The notes beneath the pieces are model-generated. The model was not told where the DNA came from and ran no database searches. It saw nothing but the letters and a program-made list of their open reading frames with translations. Shown piece after piece: positions 50,860 through 59,053 of a stretch of 64,000 nt of DNA (the stretch's first letter is position 1; each line of letters opens with the position of its first letter). The DNA comes from Propionibacteriaceae bacterium (GTDB lineage: Bacteria; Actinomycetota; Actinomycetes; Propionibacteriales; Propionibacteriaceae): assembly GCA_016717345.1 (NCBI GenBank), contig JADKFR010000002.1, positions 1 to 64,000 on the forward strand, read 5' to 3'. Made by a program: the position numbers and the translations under genes.

Positions 50860-53064
50860 ATGCTGGTTCGGTTCCGACGCCGGGTGGCCGCGTGGACGGT
50901 CGCGCTCGCCACCGTCCTGCTGCTGGTGTCGGCGACCCCAGCCCAGGCAACCGCCTCGCCCACCGGCCTGCAGGCGGTGAGTACGAGCACCAGTGCGATC
51001 GGGCTCACCTGGCGGGCGGTGTCTGGAGTGAGCAGGTATCGCGTCCAGTACTCCACCTCGTCGTCGATGACCAACGCCACCTACCGCCGCTTCAGCGGCA
51101 CCGCCGGCGAACTCGGCGGCCTGGCCTCCGGGACCACGTACTACCTCAAGGTGCGCGCCATCACCGCGGACGGGGCCAACCTCAGCGACTACTCCGCCGC
51201 CATCAAGGTGCGCACCCGTTCCGCCGGGGACTACCCCTACCTCAGCCCCATCGGGCTGGCAGCCACCGTCCGCAGCGACACGGAATTGGCGCTGACCTGG
51301 ACGGCGCGCGGCGCTGAGGGCCGCTACCGCCTCAGTTGGGCCACCACCTCGGACTTCAGCGACCCGCACTACGAACGTGTCAGCGGCACCAAGGCCACGC
51401 TGGACGGGTTGAAGCCCGGCACCACGTACTACCTCAAAGTCCGCGTGATCACCCCCGACGGGGGCAACCTCAGCTCCTACTCCTCCGCGATCAGCGCCCA
51501 GACGCAACCGGCGAGCCCTGCGCCCACGCCGGACGCGTTCAGCCTGGCCGCGCCCAAGGGCCTGGCCGTCAGCGAGAGCGTGGGCACGGGGCTCCGGATC
51601 ATCTGGCAGGCGGTGTCCACGGCGCCCCGCTACCGCGTCCAGTACGCCACCGCGGCGACGATGGCGGGGGCCAGCTACCTCCAGTCCGCCGACACCAGCC
51701 TTGAGATCGCGGGCCTGTCACCCGGGACGACCTATTACCTGAAGGTCCGGGTGATCTCGACCGCGGGGGCCAACCTGAGTGCCTATTCGGCGGCCATCTC
51801 GGTGAAGACCCCCACGGAGGCGGCGACCACCTACTTCAGCCCGGTGGGTCTGAGCGCCGATGGGCAGACGGACGCGAAGGTGACCGCCTCCTGGACGAGC
51901 CGTGGTTCCGGGCTCTCCTACGAGGTTCAGTACGCCGACAACAGCGACTTCACCGAGCCCCAAGCAGAACGGACGGGCGGGACCAGCACCACGCTCACGG
52001 GCCTCCAGGCGGCCACGCGGTACTACCTGCGGGTTCGCGTGGTGACCGACAGCGGAACTCCGAACAGCGCCTTCTCCTCGGCGGTCCGCACCTCGACGAC
52101 ATCGGCCACGCCGGCCCCGCTCCGGGTCGCGAGCTACAACGTGCGCTGCGCCAACTGCTTCGCCGGGCTACCCAACGAGCTCACCTGGTACCAGCGTCGC
52201 GACACGGTCGTCGCCACGGTACTGGCTCAGAAGCCCGATGTGATCGGGCTGCAGGAGGCCTCGCAGGGCTGGTTGAAGGACAGTGCCGGCAAGCCGGTGA
52301 GCCTGTCGCAATTCGAGGACCTGGTCAACCGGCTCGGCAGTCCCTACAAACTCACCAACTCCCACCGGAACAACTGCGTGAAGTCGACCACCCCCAGCAA
52401 CTGCACCTACTCCGACCGCGGCGCCTCCCAGGGCGTCAAGATCGTCTACAACAGTGCGACCCTCGATCTGGTCGACGAAGGGTCGCTTCGGCTGAGCGAG
52501 ATCGACTCCTCCGACAACGATCGGTACGTGTCCTGGGCGATCCTGGAGCTGAAGCAGTCAGGGAAGCGCTTCTTCTTCGCCGACACCCACCTCGAACCCA
52601 CCGCGGACGCCTCGGGACAGAGTGCCTACTTCAGCCTCAGGGTGAAACAGACCAAGGAGACGCTGGCCGAGGTCGCCAAACGCAATCCGGACAAGCTGCC
52701 CACCTACATCGTTGGTGACTTCAACTCCCACAAGTGGACGACCCCGTCGAACGGCCCGTACGACGCCATGAAGGCCGCCGGGTACGTCGACCCGCTCGGC
52801 AATACCTATCGCTCCACCTCCGTCGCGTCAGGCGCCACCGTCCAGCGACGGATCCGGACGAACGTCAGCAGCTACAACGGTTTCGTCCGGAAGGCGCCCA
52901 GCTTCAGCTACCTGAACGCGACGTACCTGGACTACATCTGGACCTCGGCCGGCATCGCCGTCCCCGAATGGGAGACCGTGGTCAACCTCGATTCGGCCGG
53001 GAACTTCGTGGGCGTGATCCCCTCCGATCACAACCTGCTGCGAGCCGACACCGTGCTGCCGTGA
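50860..53064 (+). CDS. Secreted FN3-endonuclease/exonuclease/phosphatase protein 2
   Basis: A 734-residue paralogue of the preceding protein: a signal peptide (about 1-33, ending ATPAQA), four fibronectin type III domains (to about 425; each with a GTTYYLKVR-like F strand) and the same EEP catalytic domain (VASYNVRCANC, IGLQEAS, ADTHLEP, VGDFNSHK, LDYIWT, SDHNLLRA). The two extra FN3 units suggest domain duplication. ATG 50860 follows GGGAGG; GTG 50851 is an alternative. It converges on the TagF-like gene with 6 bp between them. Confidence 0.87.
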   Translation: MLVRFRRRVAAWTVALATVLLLVSATPAQATASPTGLQAVSTSTSAIGLTWRAVSGVSRYRVQYSTSSSMTNATYRRFSGTAGELGGLASGTTYYLKVRAITADGANLSDYSAAIKVRTRSAGDYPYLSPIGLAATVRSDTELALTWTARGAEGRYRLSWATTSDFSDPHYERVSGTKATLDGLKPGTTYYLKVRVITPDGGNLSSYSSAISAQTQPASPAPTPDAFSLAAPKGLAVSESVGTGLRIIWQAVSTAPRYRVQYATAATMAGASYLQSADTSLEIAGLSPGTTYYLKVRVISTAGANLSAYSAAISVKTPTEAATTYFSPVGLSADGQTDAKVTASWTSRGSGLSYEVQYADNSDFTEPQAERTGGTSTTLTGLQAATRYYLRVRVVTDSGTPNSAFSSAVRTSTTSATPAPLRVASYNVRCANCFAGLPNELTWYQRRDTVVATVLAQKPDVIGLQEASQGWLKDSAGKPVSLSQFEDLVNRLGSPYKLTNSHRNNCVKSTTPSNCTYSDRGASQGVKIVYNSATLDLVDEGSLRLSEIDSSDNDRYVSWAILELKQSGKRFFFADTHLEPTADASGQSAYFSLRVKQTKETLAEVAKRNPDKLPTYIVGDFNSHKWTTPSNGPYDAMKAAGYVDPLGNTYRSTSVASGATVQRRIRTNVSSYNGFVRKAPSFSYLNATYLDYIWTSAGIAVPEWETVVNLDSAGNFVGVIPSDHNLLRADTVLP

Positions 53065-53070
53065 GGGGTG

Positions 53071-55596
53071 TCAGCCCAGCCCCATCAGGCGGTCGATGAC
53101 GCGGGCGGCACTTTGTCCATCGTCATGGCTGTTGAAGCGCTGCTGCCAGGCCCGGTAGCGCTCGGTGTGGCGGGCTGCCTGGGCGTCCAGATCCCGTAGC
53201 GCGTCCACCACCTCGTCCTGCAGGGACAGGACGGGCCCGGGGGCGACCTCGGACAGGTCGAAGTAGACCCCGCGCACCGAATCCCGGTACTGGTCCATGT
53301 CCGGGACGAAGAAGATCATCGGCCGACCCGTGACCGAGAAGTCGAACATCACCGAGGAGTAGTCGGTGATCATGGCGTCGGCCGCCAGGAAGAGGTCGGT
53401 GATGTTCGGGTAGCTCGTCACGTCGATGACACCGTCCAGGACGACGTCCGCACCGTGCTGGATGGTGCGGGAATGGCCCCGCAACAATAGGACGTAGTCG
53501 TCCCCCAGGGCCGCCACCATCTGCTCCAGGTCCAGGAACGTGACCATGCCGGTCTGGTTGTCACGCCAGGTGGGCGCGTACAGGATCGCCTTCTGCTCCG
53601 GCCGGATTCCCAGGAGTTCCCGGACGGGTTCCCGGGCGGCGTTGACGAGGTCGTCGTTGCGCGGATACCCCTCCTCCCAGATGTCCTTCGTCCAGCTGTA
53701 AGCGGTCTTGAAGATCTCGGTGCTGTGGCGATTCTGGGACAGCAGGATGTCCCACTTGGCGCGCTCGCCCAGCATCGAACGGCGCGACACCGGATCCATG
53801 GCAGGACGGTCCAACCCGATCCGCTTGAGCATCGTGCCGTGCCAGGTCTGGAGGACCACCTGACCTGGGCGGTGCGCGAAGCTGTTCTTGAGCCACTCGT
53901 TGGTGATGACGAAGCGCGAGGTCTGGCGAGCGTCCCACCACGCCGTCGAGCCGTGGGGAACGGCGATCGCCCCCTCCGGCACGGCGACCGAATGATCCAT
54001 CACGCCCCAATAGCGCGGCAGGTCGGGGAAGCGTCGGGCGACTTCGCGATCCAGCGCCAGCGGATTGCAGGTCACCTGCCTCCCGTTGAAGCTCTCGAAG
54101 TAGAACTGCTCCTTCAAGGGCAGGTCCGGGCCGTGGAAGTGGGCCTGCAGGCGCCGCTGATGGTAAGAGCCGATCTCGTCGGCTTGGAGCGGTTTGCTGA
54201 TCTGCACCGCCAACCGGCGGCCGCCGCCGACGCCGACCGAGGCGTTGAACAGGCCGCCCGAGACGAGGTGCGGTGCCTGGTCGATGATGCTGGGGGCGCA
54301 GGCGATCCGGAACCACTTCCCCTCGGCGGTGTGTCCCCGCAAGGTATAGCGTCCCGACATCGGCGGTCGCGGCTCGGCGCCCCAATTACTCGTCAACCAT
54401 TCACACGTCCCGGTGATGACCCGGTCCGGGCCCACGCTGTACCGAACCTGCCGCTCCGCCCGGGCGCCCACGAAGTCGAGCCGCGCCCCGGTCAGGTCGC
54501 CCAGGACGAAGCCGGTGAAGTGCAGCGTCGGGTGAGACCCCATCTCCATCTCGACGGCGGTCAGGACCATCATCGCCGCGCAGTCACGCAGCCGAACAGT
54601 GCCGCCCGGTCCGGGGTACAGGAACGGCGGCTCGTCGGGCCACACGGTGTGGGCCTCCGCGTCGAGCGACGTCCGCACCTGATGCGTCCGGCCCTGGGTG
54701 TCGGTGGCGACGAGTTGGTAGCTCAGGATCGGGAGCGCCTGCCCCTCGAGTTCGGGGCTGAAGAGTCCCTCGTCCTCGTCCGGATCATCGAGACTGGTGG
54801 GGCCATCGGGGCGGATCACCGGGAGCCGTCCACTCACCCGGATCCGGCCGTTGTGAAGGCGGTGGGTGTCGAGGACTGTCCCTCCCTGCGGGGAGACCAG
54901 CTCGGCATGGCTGAAGGAGGTCCGGCTCAGCACCAACTCGGCGCTGAAGTCCCGGCCGTCCAGGCCCGCCTGTGCCGCCAGGACATGCGGCCTGCCGATA
55001 TCCAGGCAGAGGCCCTCGCCACGTCCACCCCAGGTGGGGGTGACCTGCACCTCACCGAAGACGCGGCTCAGCAGGTGATGGGCCGAGCCGAGCGCTCCCC
55101 GCCGCTTCAGCGTGCTGCGAGCCGTGTGTCCGTCGCCGGACACTTCCACCACCCCGCGCCAACGACGCCGGCGGTCAGCCAGCCCGACGGCCTCGGCCAC
55201 GTCCAGCTGCGCGACGAAGCCGGTGTTGGAGTAGTCGATGTCAGAGAACTTCAAGCGGGTGTTGGCGAGTGGCTCGCGCGCGGGCTGCACTGTCGCCTCA
55301 AGGCGTGGCATCCCAGGCGACTGCAGCCACACCCGGATCCTGGGTGGCGCGTCCGGGTGACCGAATCCCCGCTCGTAGGCCCAGCCGGTGACCTCATAGC
55401 GACCGCCCTCCAACCAGTGGGCCCTGGAGACCACGGCGACCCAGCCGAGTTGGCGGTGGGTGGTCTTGTTGACTACCGTGCGCACCAACTGCCGCGTCGC
55501 GTGATAGCCCCGCTGGACGCGCGGATCCTTGGACGCCGACAGGCGGCCGGGGATCCGACGGGCCAGTTGGATGTAGCGGCTCAGTCGAAAGTGCAC
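53071..55596 (-). CDS. TagF-like CDP-glycerol glycerophosphotransferase family protein
   Basis: An 841-residue protein. The C-terminal half (about 470-835) is a glycerophosphotransferase domain with VLQTWHGTMLKRIG (the HGT motif), ILYAPTWRDN, LLRGHSR and ITDYSSVMFDF. Such enzymes polymerise polyol phosphate from a CDP-activated donor into teichoic-acid-type wall polymers. The N-terminal ~450 residues are beta-rich and divergent and may recognise an acceptor. It lies 40 nt downstream of the fused cytidylyltransferase gene, which should make its donor. Confidence 0.9.
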   Translation of the reverse strand: MHFRLSRYIQLARRIPGRLSASKDPRVQRGYHATRQLVRTVVNKTTHRQLGWVAVVSRAHWLEGGRYEVTGWAYERGFGHPDAPPRIRVWLQSPGMPRLEATVQPAREPLANTRLKFSDIDYSNTGFVAQLDVAEAVGLADRRRRWRGVVEVSGDGHTARSTLKRRGALGSAHHLLSRVFGEVQVTPTWGGRGEGLCLDIGRPHVLAAQAGLDGRDFSAELVLSRTSFSHAELVSPQGGTVLDTHRLHNGRIRVSGRLPVIRPDGPTSLDDPDEDEGLFSPELEGQALPILSYQLVATDTQGRTHQVRTSLDAEAHTVWPDEPPFLYPGPGGTVRLRDCAAMMVLTAVEMEMGSHPTLHFTGFVLGDLTGARLDFVGARAERQVRYSVGPDRVITGTCEWLTSNWGAEPRPPMSGRYTLRGHTAEGKWFRIACAPSIIDQAPHLVSGGLFNASVGVGGGRRLAVQISKPLQADEIGSYHQRRLQAHFHGPDLPLKEQFYFESFNGRQVTCNPLALDREVARRFPDLPRYWGVMDHSVAVPEGAIAVPHGSTAWWDARQTSRFVITNEWLKNSFAHRPGQVVLQTWHGTMLKRIGLDRPAMDPVSRRSMLGERAKWDILLSQNRHSTEIFKTAYSWTKDIWEEGYPRNDDLVNAAREPVRELLGIRPEQKAILYAPTWRDNQTGMVTFLDLEQMVAALGDDYVLLLRGHSRTIQHGADVVLDGVIDVTSYPNITDLFLAADAMITDYSSVMFDFSVTGRPMIFFVPDMDQYRDSVRGVYFDLSEVAPGPVLSLQDEVVDALRDLDAQAARHTERYRAWQQRFNSHDDGQSAARVIDRLMGLG

Positions 55597-55636
55597 GGGA
55601 TGACTCCTTCTTCCTTCGGTGGCCCCAGCCGACGAC

Positions 55637-57046
55637 TCACGTCAGGATCAGGGCCTCGCTGCGTGCCTTCTCGATGATTCCGGCAATGGCGATCGACTCA
55701 CTCGCGCGGAGTTTGAACGACTCCAGGGAACCCCCGCGGATCATGGAGGCGAACTCGGCGAGTTCGTAGCGCAGCCCGTCGCCGTCGAACTTGTAGTAGT
55801 ACTTCTTGGTCGCGCGGCTGTCTTCGAAGCGAGCCTCGAAATACTCGGTCAACCACCAGGGCGCGGGGACGTAAATGTAGCCGCGGCTGCCGGCGACCAC
55901 CAGATCGCCCTCGGCCTTGACCCCGATTCCGGTCCGCGCCGAGGCCGTGGCGTGCGGGTACGTCAGGTCGATGCGGGAGAACACCTCGACCTGAGAGCCG
56001 GCAGGGCGCAGGGACGTCGTCCGGATCGAGGAGTACTCCGTGCCGATCAGCTTGACCGCCGCCAGCAGCGGGTAGGTGGCCAACTCCGAGATGCTGCCGC
56101 CGTCCGGGGCCTCCAGTTCACGCCCGGACTTCACCAGCTTGGTGAAGGTGGCATCGACGGACCGGATCCGGCCGATGGACCCACTGCGGGCCACGGCCAC
56201 CATGCGCTGGAAGCCCGGAGCGAAGGCGGTCTTGATCGCCTCGAGCAGCACCAGCCCGCGCTCGGTGGCCTCCTGGAAGAGTTCCCTGGTCTTCGCCTCC
56301 GACAGGGTCATCGGCTTCTCGCACAGCACATGCACGCCGGCGGCCAGCGCCTGCCGGACGTAGCCCTCGTGGGTGGCGTGCGGACTGGCGATGTAGACCG
56401 CGTCGACCGCCTCGAGCATGTCCTCGTAGTCCTTGTCGGCACGCTGCAATTCGAGTCGGGTGGCGAAGTCCACCGCCTTGTCGTACGTCCGGGAATGGAC
56501 GGCCTCGACGCTCACGCCGCTGACGAAGCGGGCCTCCGCCACGAACCGCGCCGCGATCCGTCCCGCGCCGACCACGCCGACCCGCAGCACCCCGGAGTTC
56601 TCGTTGCGCAACTGGGTGCTGGACACCCCCTTCGTCCGATCCAGGTAGACCACCTTGCAGTAGTCGCCGAGGTAGTCGAACTTGCCCAGCCAGTCCGAGC
56701 CGATGGCGAAGATGTCGATCCCGTGCTTCTGGATGTCCTGGACCTTCTGGCCCTCGTACTCCTCGATCACGATCTCGTCGGCGAGGCCCGATTCACTCAC
56801 GTTGCGGATGCGCTCCATGAGGCTCTGGGAGACGTTGAGTTTCCCGCGGGAATCGTCGTAGTTCTCGGTGGTGACGCCGACGACGAGGTAGCCGCCCAAG
56901 GCACGCGCCCGCTCGAGCAACCGGCGATGGCCGTCGTGGAAGAGATCGAATGTGCCATAGGTGATGACCTTGACCGGGGGCGCCGGCGCCACGTCACCCG
57001 CATCGACGGTGACAGACCCCGGGGCGGGAGGCTCATTCGGTAGCAT
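55637..57046 (-). CDS. TagD-like cytidylyltransferase fused to Gfo/Idh/MocA oxidoreductase
   Basis: A 469-residue fusion. Residues about 24-150 are a glycerol-3-phosphate cytidylyltransferase with GTFDLFHDGHRRLLERARAL (HxGH) and RTKGVSSTQLR (RTxGxSST), both complete. Residues about 155-469 are a Gfo/Idh/MocA oxidoreductase with VGVVGAGRIAARF and VLCEKPMTLS. A reductase joined to a CTP-transferase suggests a CDP-polyol made in two steps, analogous to the separate TarJ/TarI pair for CDP-ribitol; this is inference. ATG 57046 lies 6 nt after TATTCT, so it is probably leaderless. It forms an operon with tagF. Confidence 0.88.
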   Translation of the reverse strand: MLPNEPPAPGSVTVDAGDVAPAPPVKVITYGTFDLFHDGHRRLLERARALGGYLVVGVTTENYDDSRGKLNVSQSLMERIRNVSESGLADEIVIEEYEGQKVQDIQKHGIDIFAIGSDWLGKFDYLGDYCKVVYLDRTKGVSSTQLRNENSGVLRVGVVGAGRIAARFVAEARFVSGVSVEAVHSRTYDKAVDFATRLELQRADKDYEDMLEAVDAVYIASPHATHEGYVRQALAAGVHVLCEKPMTLSEAKTRELFQEATERGLVLLEAIKTAFAPGFQRMVAVARSGSIGRIRSVDATFTKLVKSGRELEAPDGGSISELATYPLLAAVKLIGTEYSSIRTTSLRPAGSQVEVFSRIDLTYPHATASARTGIGVKAEGDLVVAGSRGYIYVPAPWWLTEYFEARFEDSRATKKYYYKFDGDGLRYELAEFASMIRGGSLESFKLRASESIAIAGIIEKARSEALILT

Positions 57047-57066
57047 GACCCCAGAATAGGGGGTCA
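57046..57066. promoter_or_regulatory. Palindrome enclosing the -10 of the fused gene
   Basis: TGACCCC (57046-57052) and GGGGTCA (57060-57066) flank a 7-bp spacer. The minus-strand -10 TATTCT is at 57053-57058, and the left arm touches the start codon. A repressor bound here would cover the -10 and the transcription start. Confidence 0.55.
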
Positions 57067-57379
57067 CGGCGGGTGCTGCGGAGTGGTTGCGCGGGACGCT
57101 CCGACTCCAAGGACTGCCCGCGGCGAAGCGGCCCCGGCGAGACCGGCGCCGAATCGAGACGAGCCCACCAGAAGCACTGAGGATTCGTGCCGTTCTCATA
57201 CGGTTGCAGCGCTCGGTTGAGGCAGCGTCGTGGTCATGATTGCATCGGACTGAAGTGATCTCGCAGTGGGCCGTCCGGCTGGCTTTCACGGCACAGAGGT
57301 AACCCGCCTCCTCTGGTACGGCCTCACCAGCCAAGGGAACTCTGCTTAGATTGCTTGTAGCTGGATGAGAGGAGCCCCC
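57067..57379. other. Intergenic region between divergent envelope genes
   Basis: About 310 nt with no credible gene. The left edge holds the palindrome and promoter of the fused gene. The right edge holds TAGATT (57347-57352) and GAGAGGAG before GTG 57380. The middle shows no repeats or hairpins I can support. A+T rises towards the right, matching the following genes. Confidence 0.6.
57347..57352 (+). promoter_or_regulatory. -10 hexamer TAGATT for the glycosyltransferase pair
   Basis: TAGATT lies 27 nt before GTG 57380, leaving room for a short leader with the GAGAGGAG ribosome site. Confidence 0.45.
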
Positions 57380-59053
57380 GTGACGATCAGAAAAACCGCC
57401 GTCAATTTGTTGAAGAAGACCGGCACCCTTGGCTACGCCCGCAAGGTCCGGACGAGGCTGACCGCCCGCCCCCCCGTTCGCATTCAGCCTCGGCACGATC
57501 CGACGCCCCCGATGCAGCCCTTCCCCGAGGCCCGCTACTTGTTCGCGGTGGGCGCCATCCCCCGGCTCTATGCCGGCCGAACCGCTTCGATCTTCGCAAA
57601 AACCAAGCTCTTCTACGAGCTTGCCGGGGTGAAGTCGGAAATCCTGACGATGAATTTCTCGGGTGAGCTCGACGACATCATTCAGGCCGCCCGCGATCGC
57701 GGGGCGCTGAGTGAGGGCGTGAGCGTGGTCAACCTCCATGACTACTTCAGCCAGCAGGCCGAGTTCCAAGGGCAGCCGATCACCTACCCCATCGAAGAAC
57801 CCGGCATGGACGCGGTTCGGGACCCCGACCAAGAGGTATACCGCTACTTCGAGAACGGCGTGTATCGGCTTTATAAGAGGTTCGACGGCGTCGGTCGGCT
57901 AATCATTCGGGATTACTTCAACGACAATCGCGGACGTGTCCGTCGCGACGAATTCTATCCAAGCGGCGTTGTCCGTCGGAGCACATTCTTTGACCTCCAC
58001 CACAACAAGCCGCGCCAAGAAGTTTACTACCGCGCAGACGGCAGCGCTTACATGAACCAGTGGCTAGTCCTCGAGGGCGACCCGCTTACCCCGCGGGTCG
58101 AGCGGATCACCCTGTTCGATCCTGACGGCAAGCCCAGTGAAGTGCTCACCTCGCCCATCGACCTGATCCATTTATATCTGGATCGGGTGATTGGCACTGA
58201 TCATGTCTTCCTGACCGTAGAATCCCGACGGGCAGATCCGGAGGTGCTGAGCTATCAGCGGCCTAACGTCAAACAGCTGTACGTGCTCCACAACCCACAC
58301 ATCGTCCCGCCGTTCAACAACCCGAAACGGATCAGGCCCAGTTACAAGCAGCTTCTGGAAAGCTCACGGACCGTCGGGTCGGTGGTCTTCCTCACCGACG
58401 CGCAACGCGCCGACGCCGAGGCTAAGTACGGAGGCCGAGACAACTTCGCCGTGATCCCCCACGCCGCGCGGCGAGCGACACTGGATCCTTCGATCACGCG
58501 CGACCCCAACTTGGTGGTCATGCTGGCACGACTCGATCCGCAGAAGCGGCTGGTAGATGCCATCTACGCGTTCGCTCAGGTTGTCCAGCAACTCCCGGAG
58601 GCTCATCTGGAGATCTATGGCCATGGCCCGGACAAGGCCAGCCTGGAAGAGTTGATTCGCAAGCTACGGCTGGAGAACTCGGTGGCCTTGCGCGGGTACA
58701 CCAACAACCCGTCCAGAGTCTACCAAAGCGCGGCCATGTCGCTGCTGACCAGTGCTTTCGAAGGCTTCGGTCTAGTCATCCTGGAAAGCCTGAGTCACGG
58801 GTGCCCGGTAATCTCCTACGACCTCAAGTACGGTCCGTCGGACATCATCAGCGACGGCGTGAACGGCTTCTTGGTACCCAACGGCGATGTCGGCGCTCTC
58901 GCCCGGCAGGTGATCGCGGTGCTCACGGACGCGACGCTGCGCCAACGCTTGTCGGTCACTGCTCCGTCCGCGGTTGAAGGCTTCACGCCGGAGGTGTTCA
59001 TGGCCCGCTGGTCGGCTGAGTTCAACCGGCTGGACGCGCAGGGATGGCAGTGA
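57380..59053 (+). CDS. TagE-like GT4 glycosyltransferase 1
   Basis: A 557-residue glycosyltransferase resembling TagE-type poly(glycerol-phosphate) alpha-glucosyltransferases. The N-terminal domain has a beta-rich insert (ENGVYRLYKRFDGVGRLIIR, FYPSGVVRRS). The GT-B C-terminal domain carries VVMLARLDPQKRLVDAI, LEIYGHGPDKASLEELI and the nucleotide-sugar site SAFEGFGLVILESLSHGCPV. It should decorate a teichoic-acid-like polymer with sugars. GTG 57380 is chosen for its ribosome site over ATG 57365. Codon use is less GC-biased than in neighbours (TTA, ATA and TAT occur), hinting at transfer. Confidence 0.88.
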   Translation: MTIRKTAVNLLKKTGTLGYARKVRTRLTARPPVRIQPRHDPTPPMQPFPEARYLFAVGAIPRLYAGRTASIFAKTKLFYELAGVKSEILTMNFSGELDDIIQAARDRGALSEGVSVVNLHDYFSQQAEFQGQPITYPIEEPGMDAVRDPDQEVYRYFENGVYRLYKRFDGVGRLIIRDYFNDNRGRVRRDEFYPSGVVRRSTFFDLHHNKPRQEVYYRADGSAYMNQWLVLEGDPLTPRVERITLFDPDGKPSEVLTSPIDLIHLYLDRVIGTDHVFLTVESRRADPEVLSYQRPNVKQLYVLHNPHIVPPFNNPKRIRPSYKQLLESSRTVGSVVFLTDAQRADAEAKYGGRDNFAVIPHAARRATLDPSITRDPNLVVMLARLDPQKRLVDAIYAFAQVVQQLPEAHLEIYGHGPDKASLEELIRKLRLENSVALRGYTNNPSRVYQSAAMSLLTSAFEGFGLVILESLSHGCPVISYDLKYGPSDIISDGVNGFLVPNGDVGALARQVIAVLTDATLRQRLSVTAPSAVEGFTPEVFMARWSAEFNRLDAQGWQ

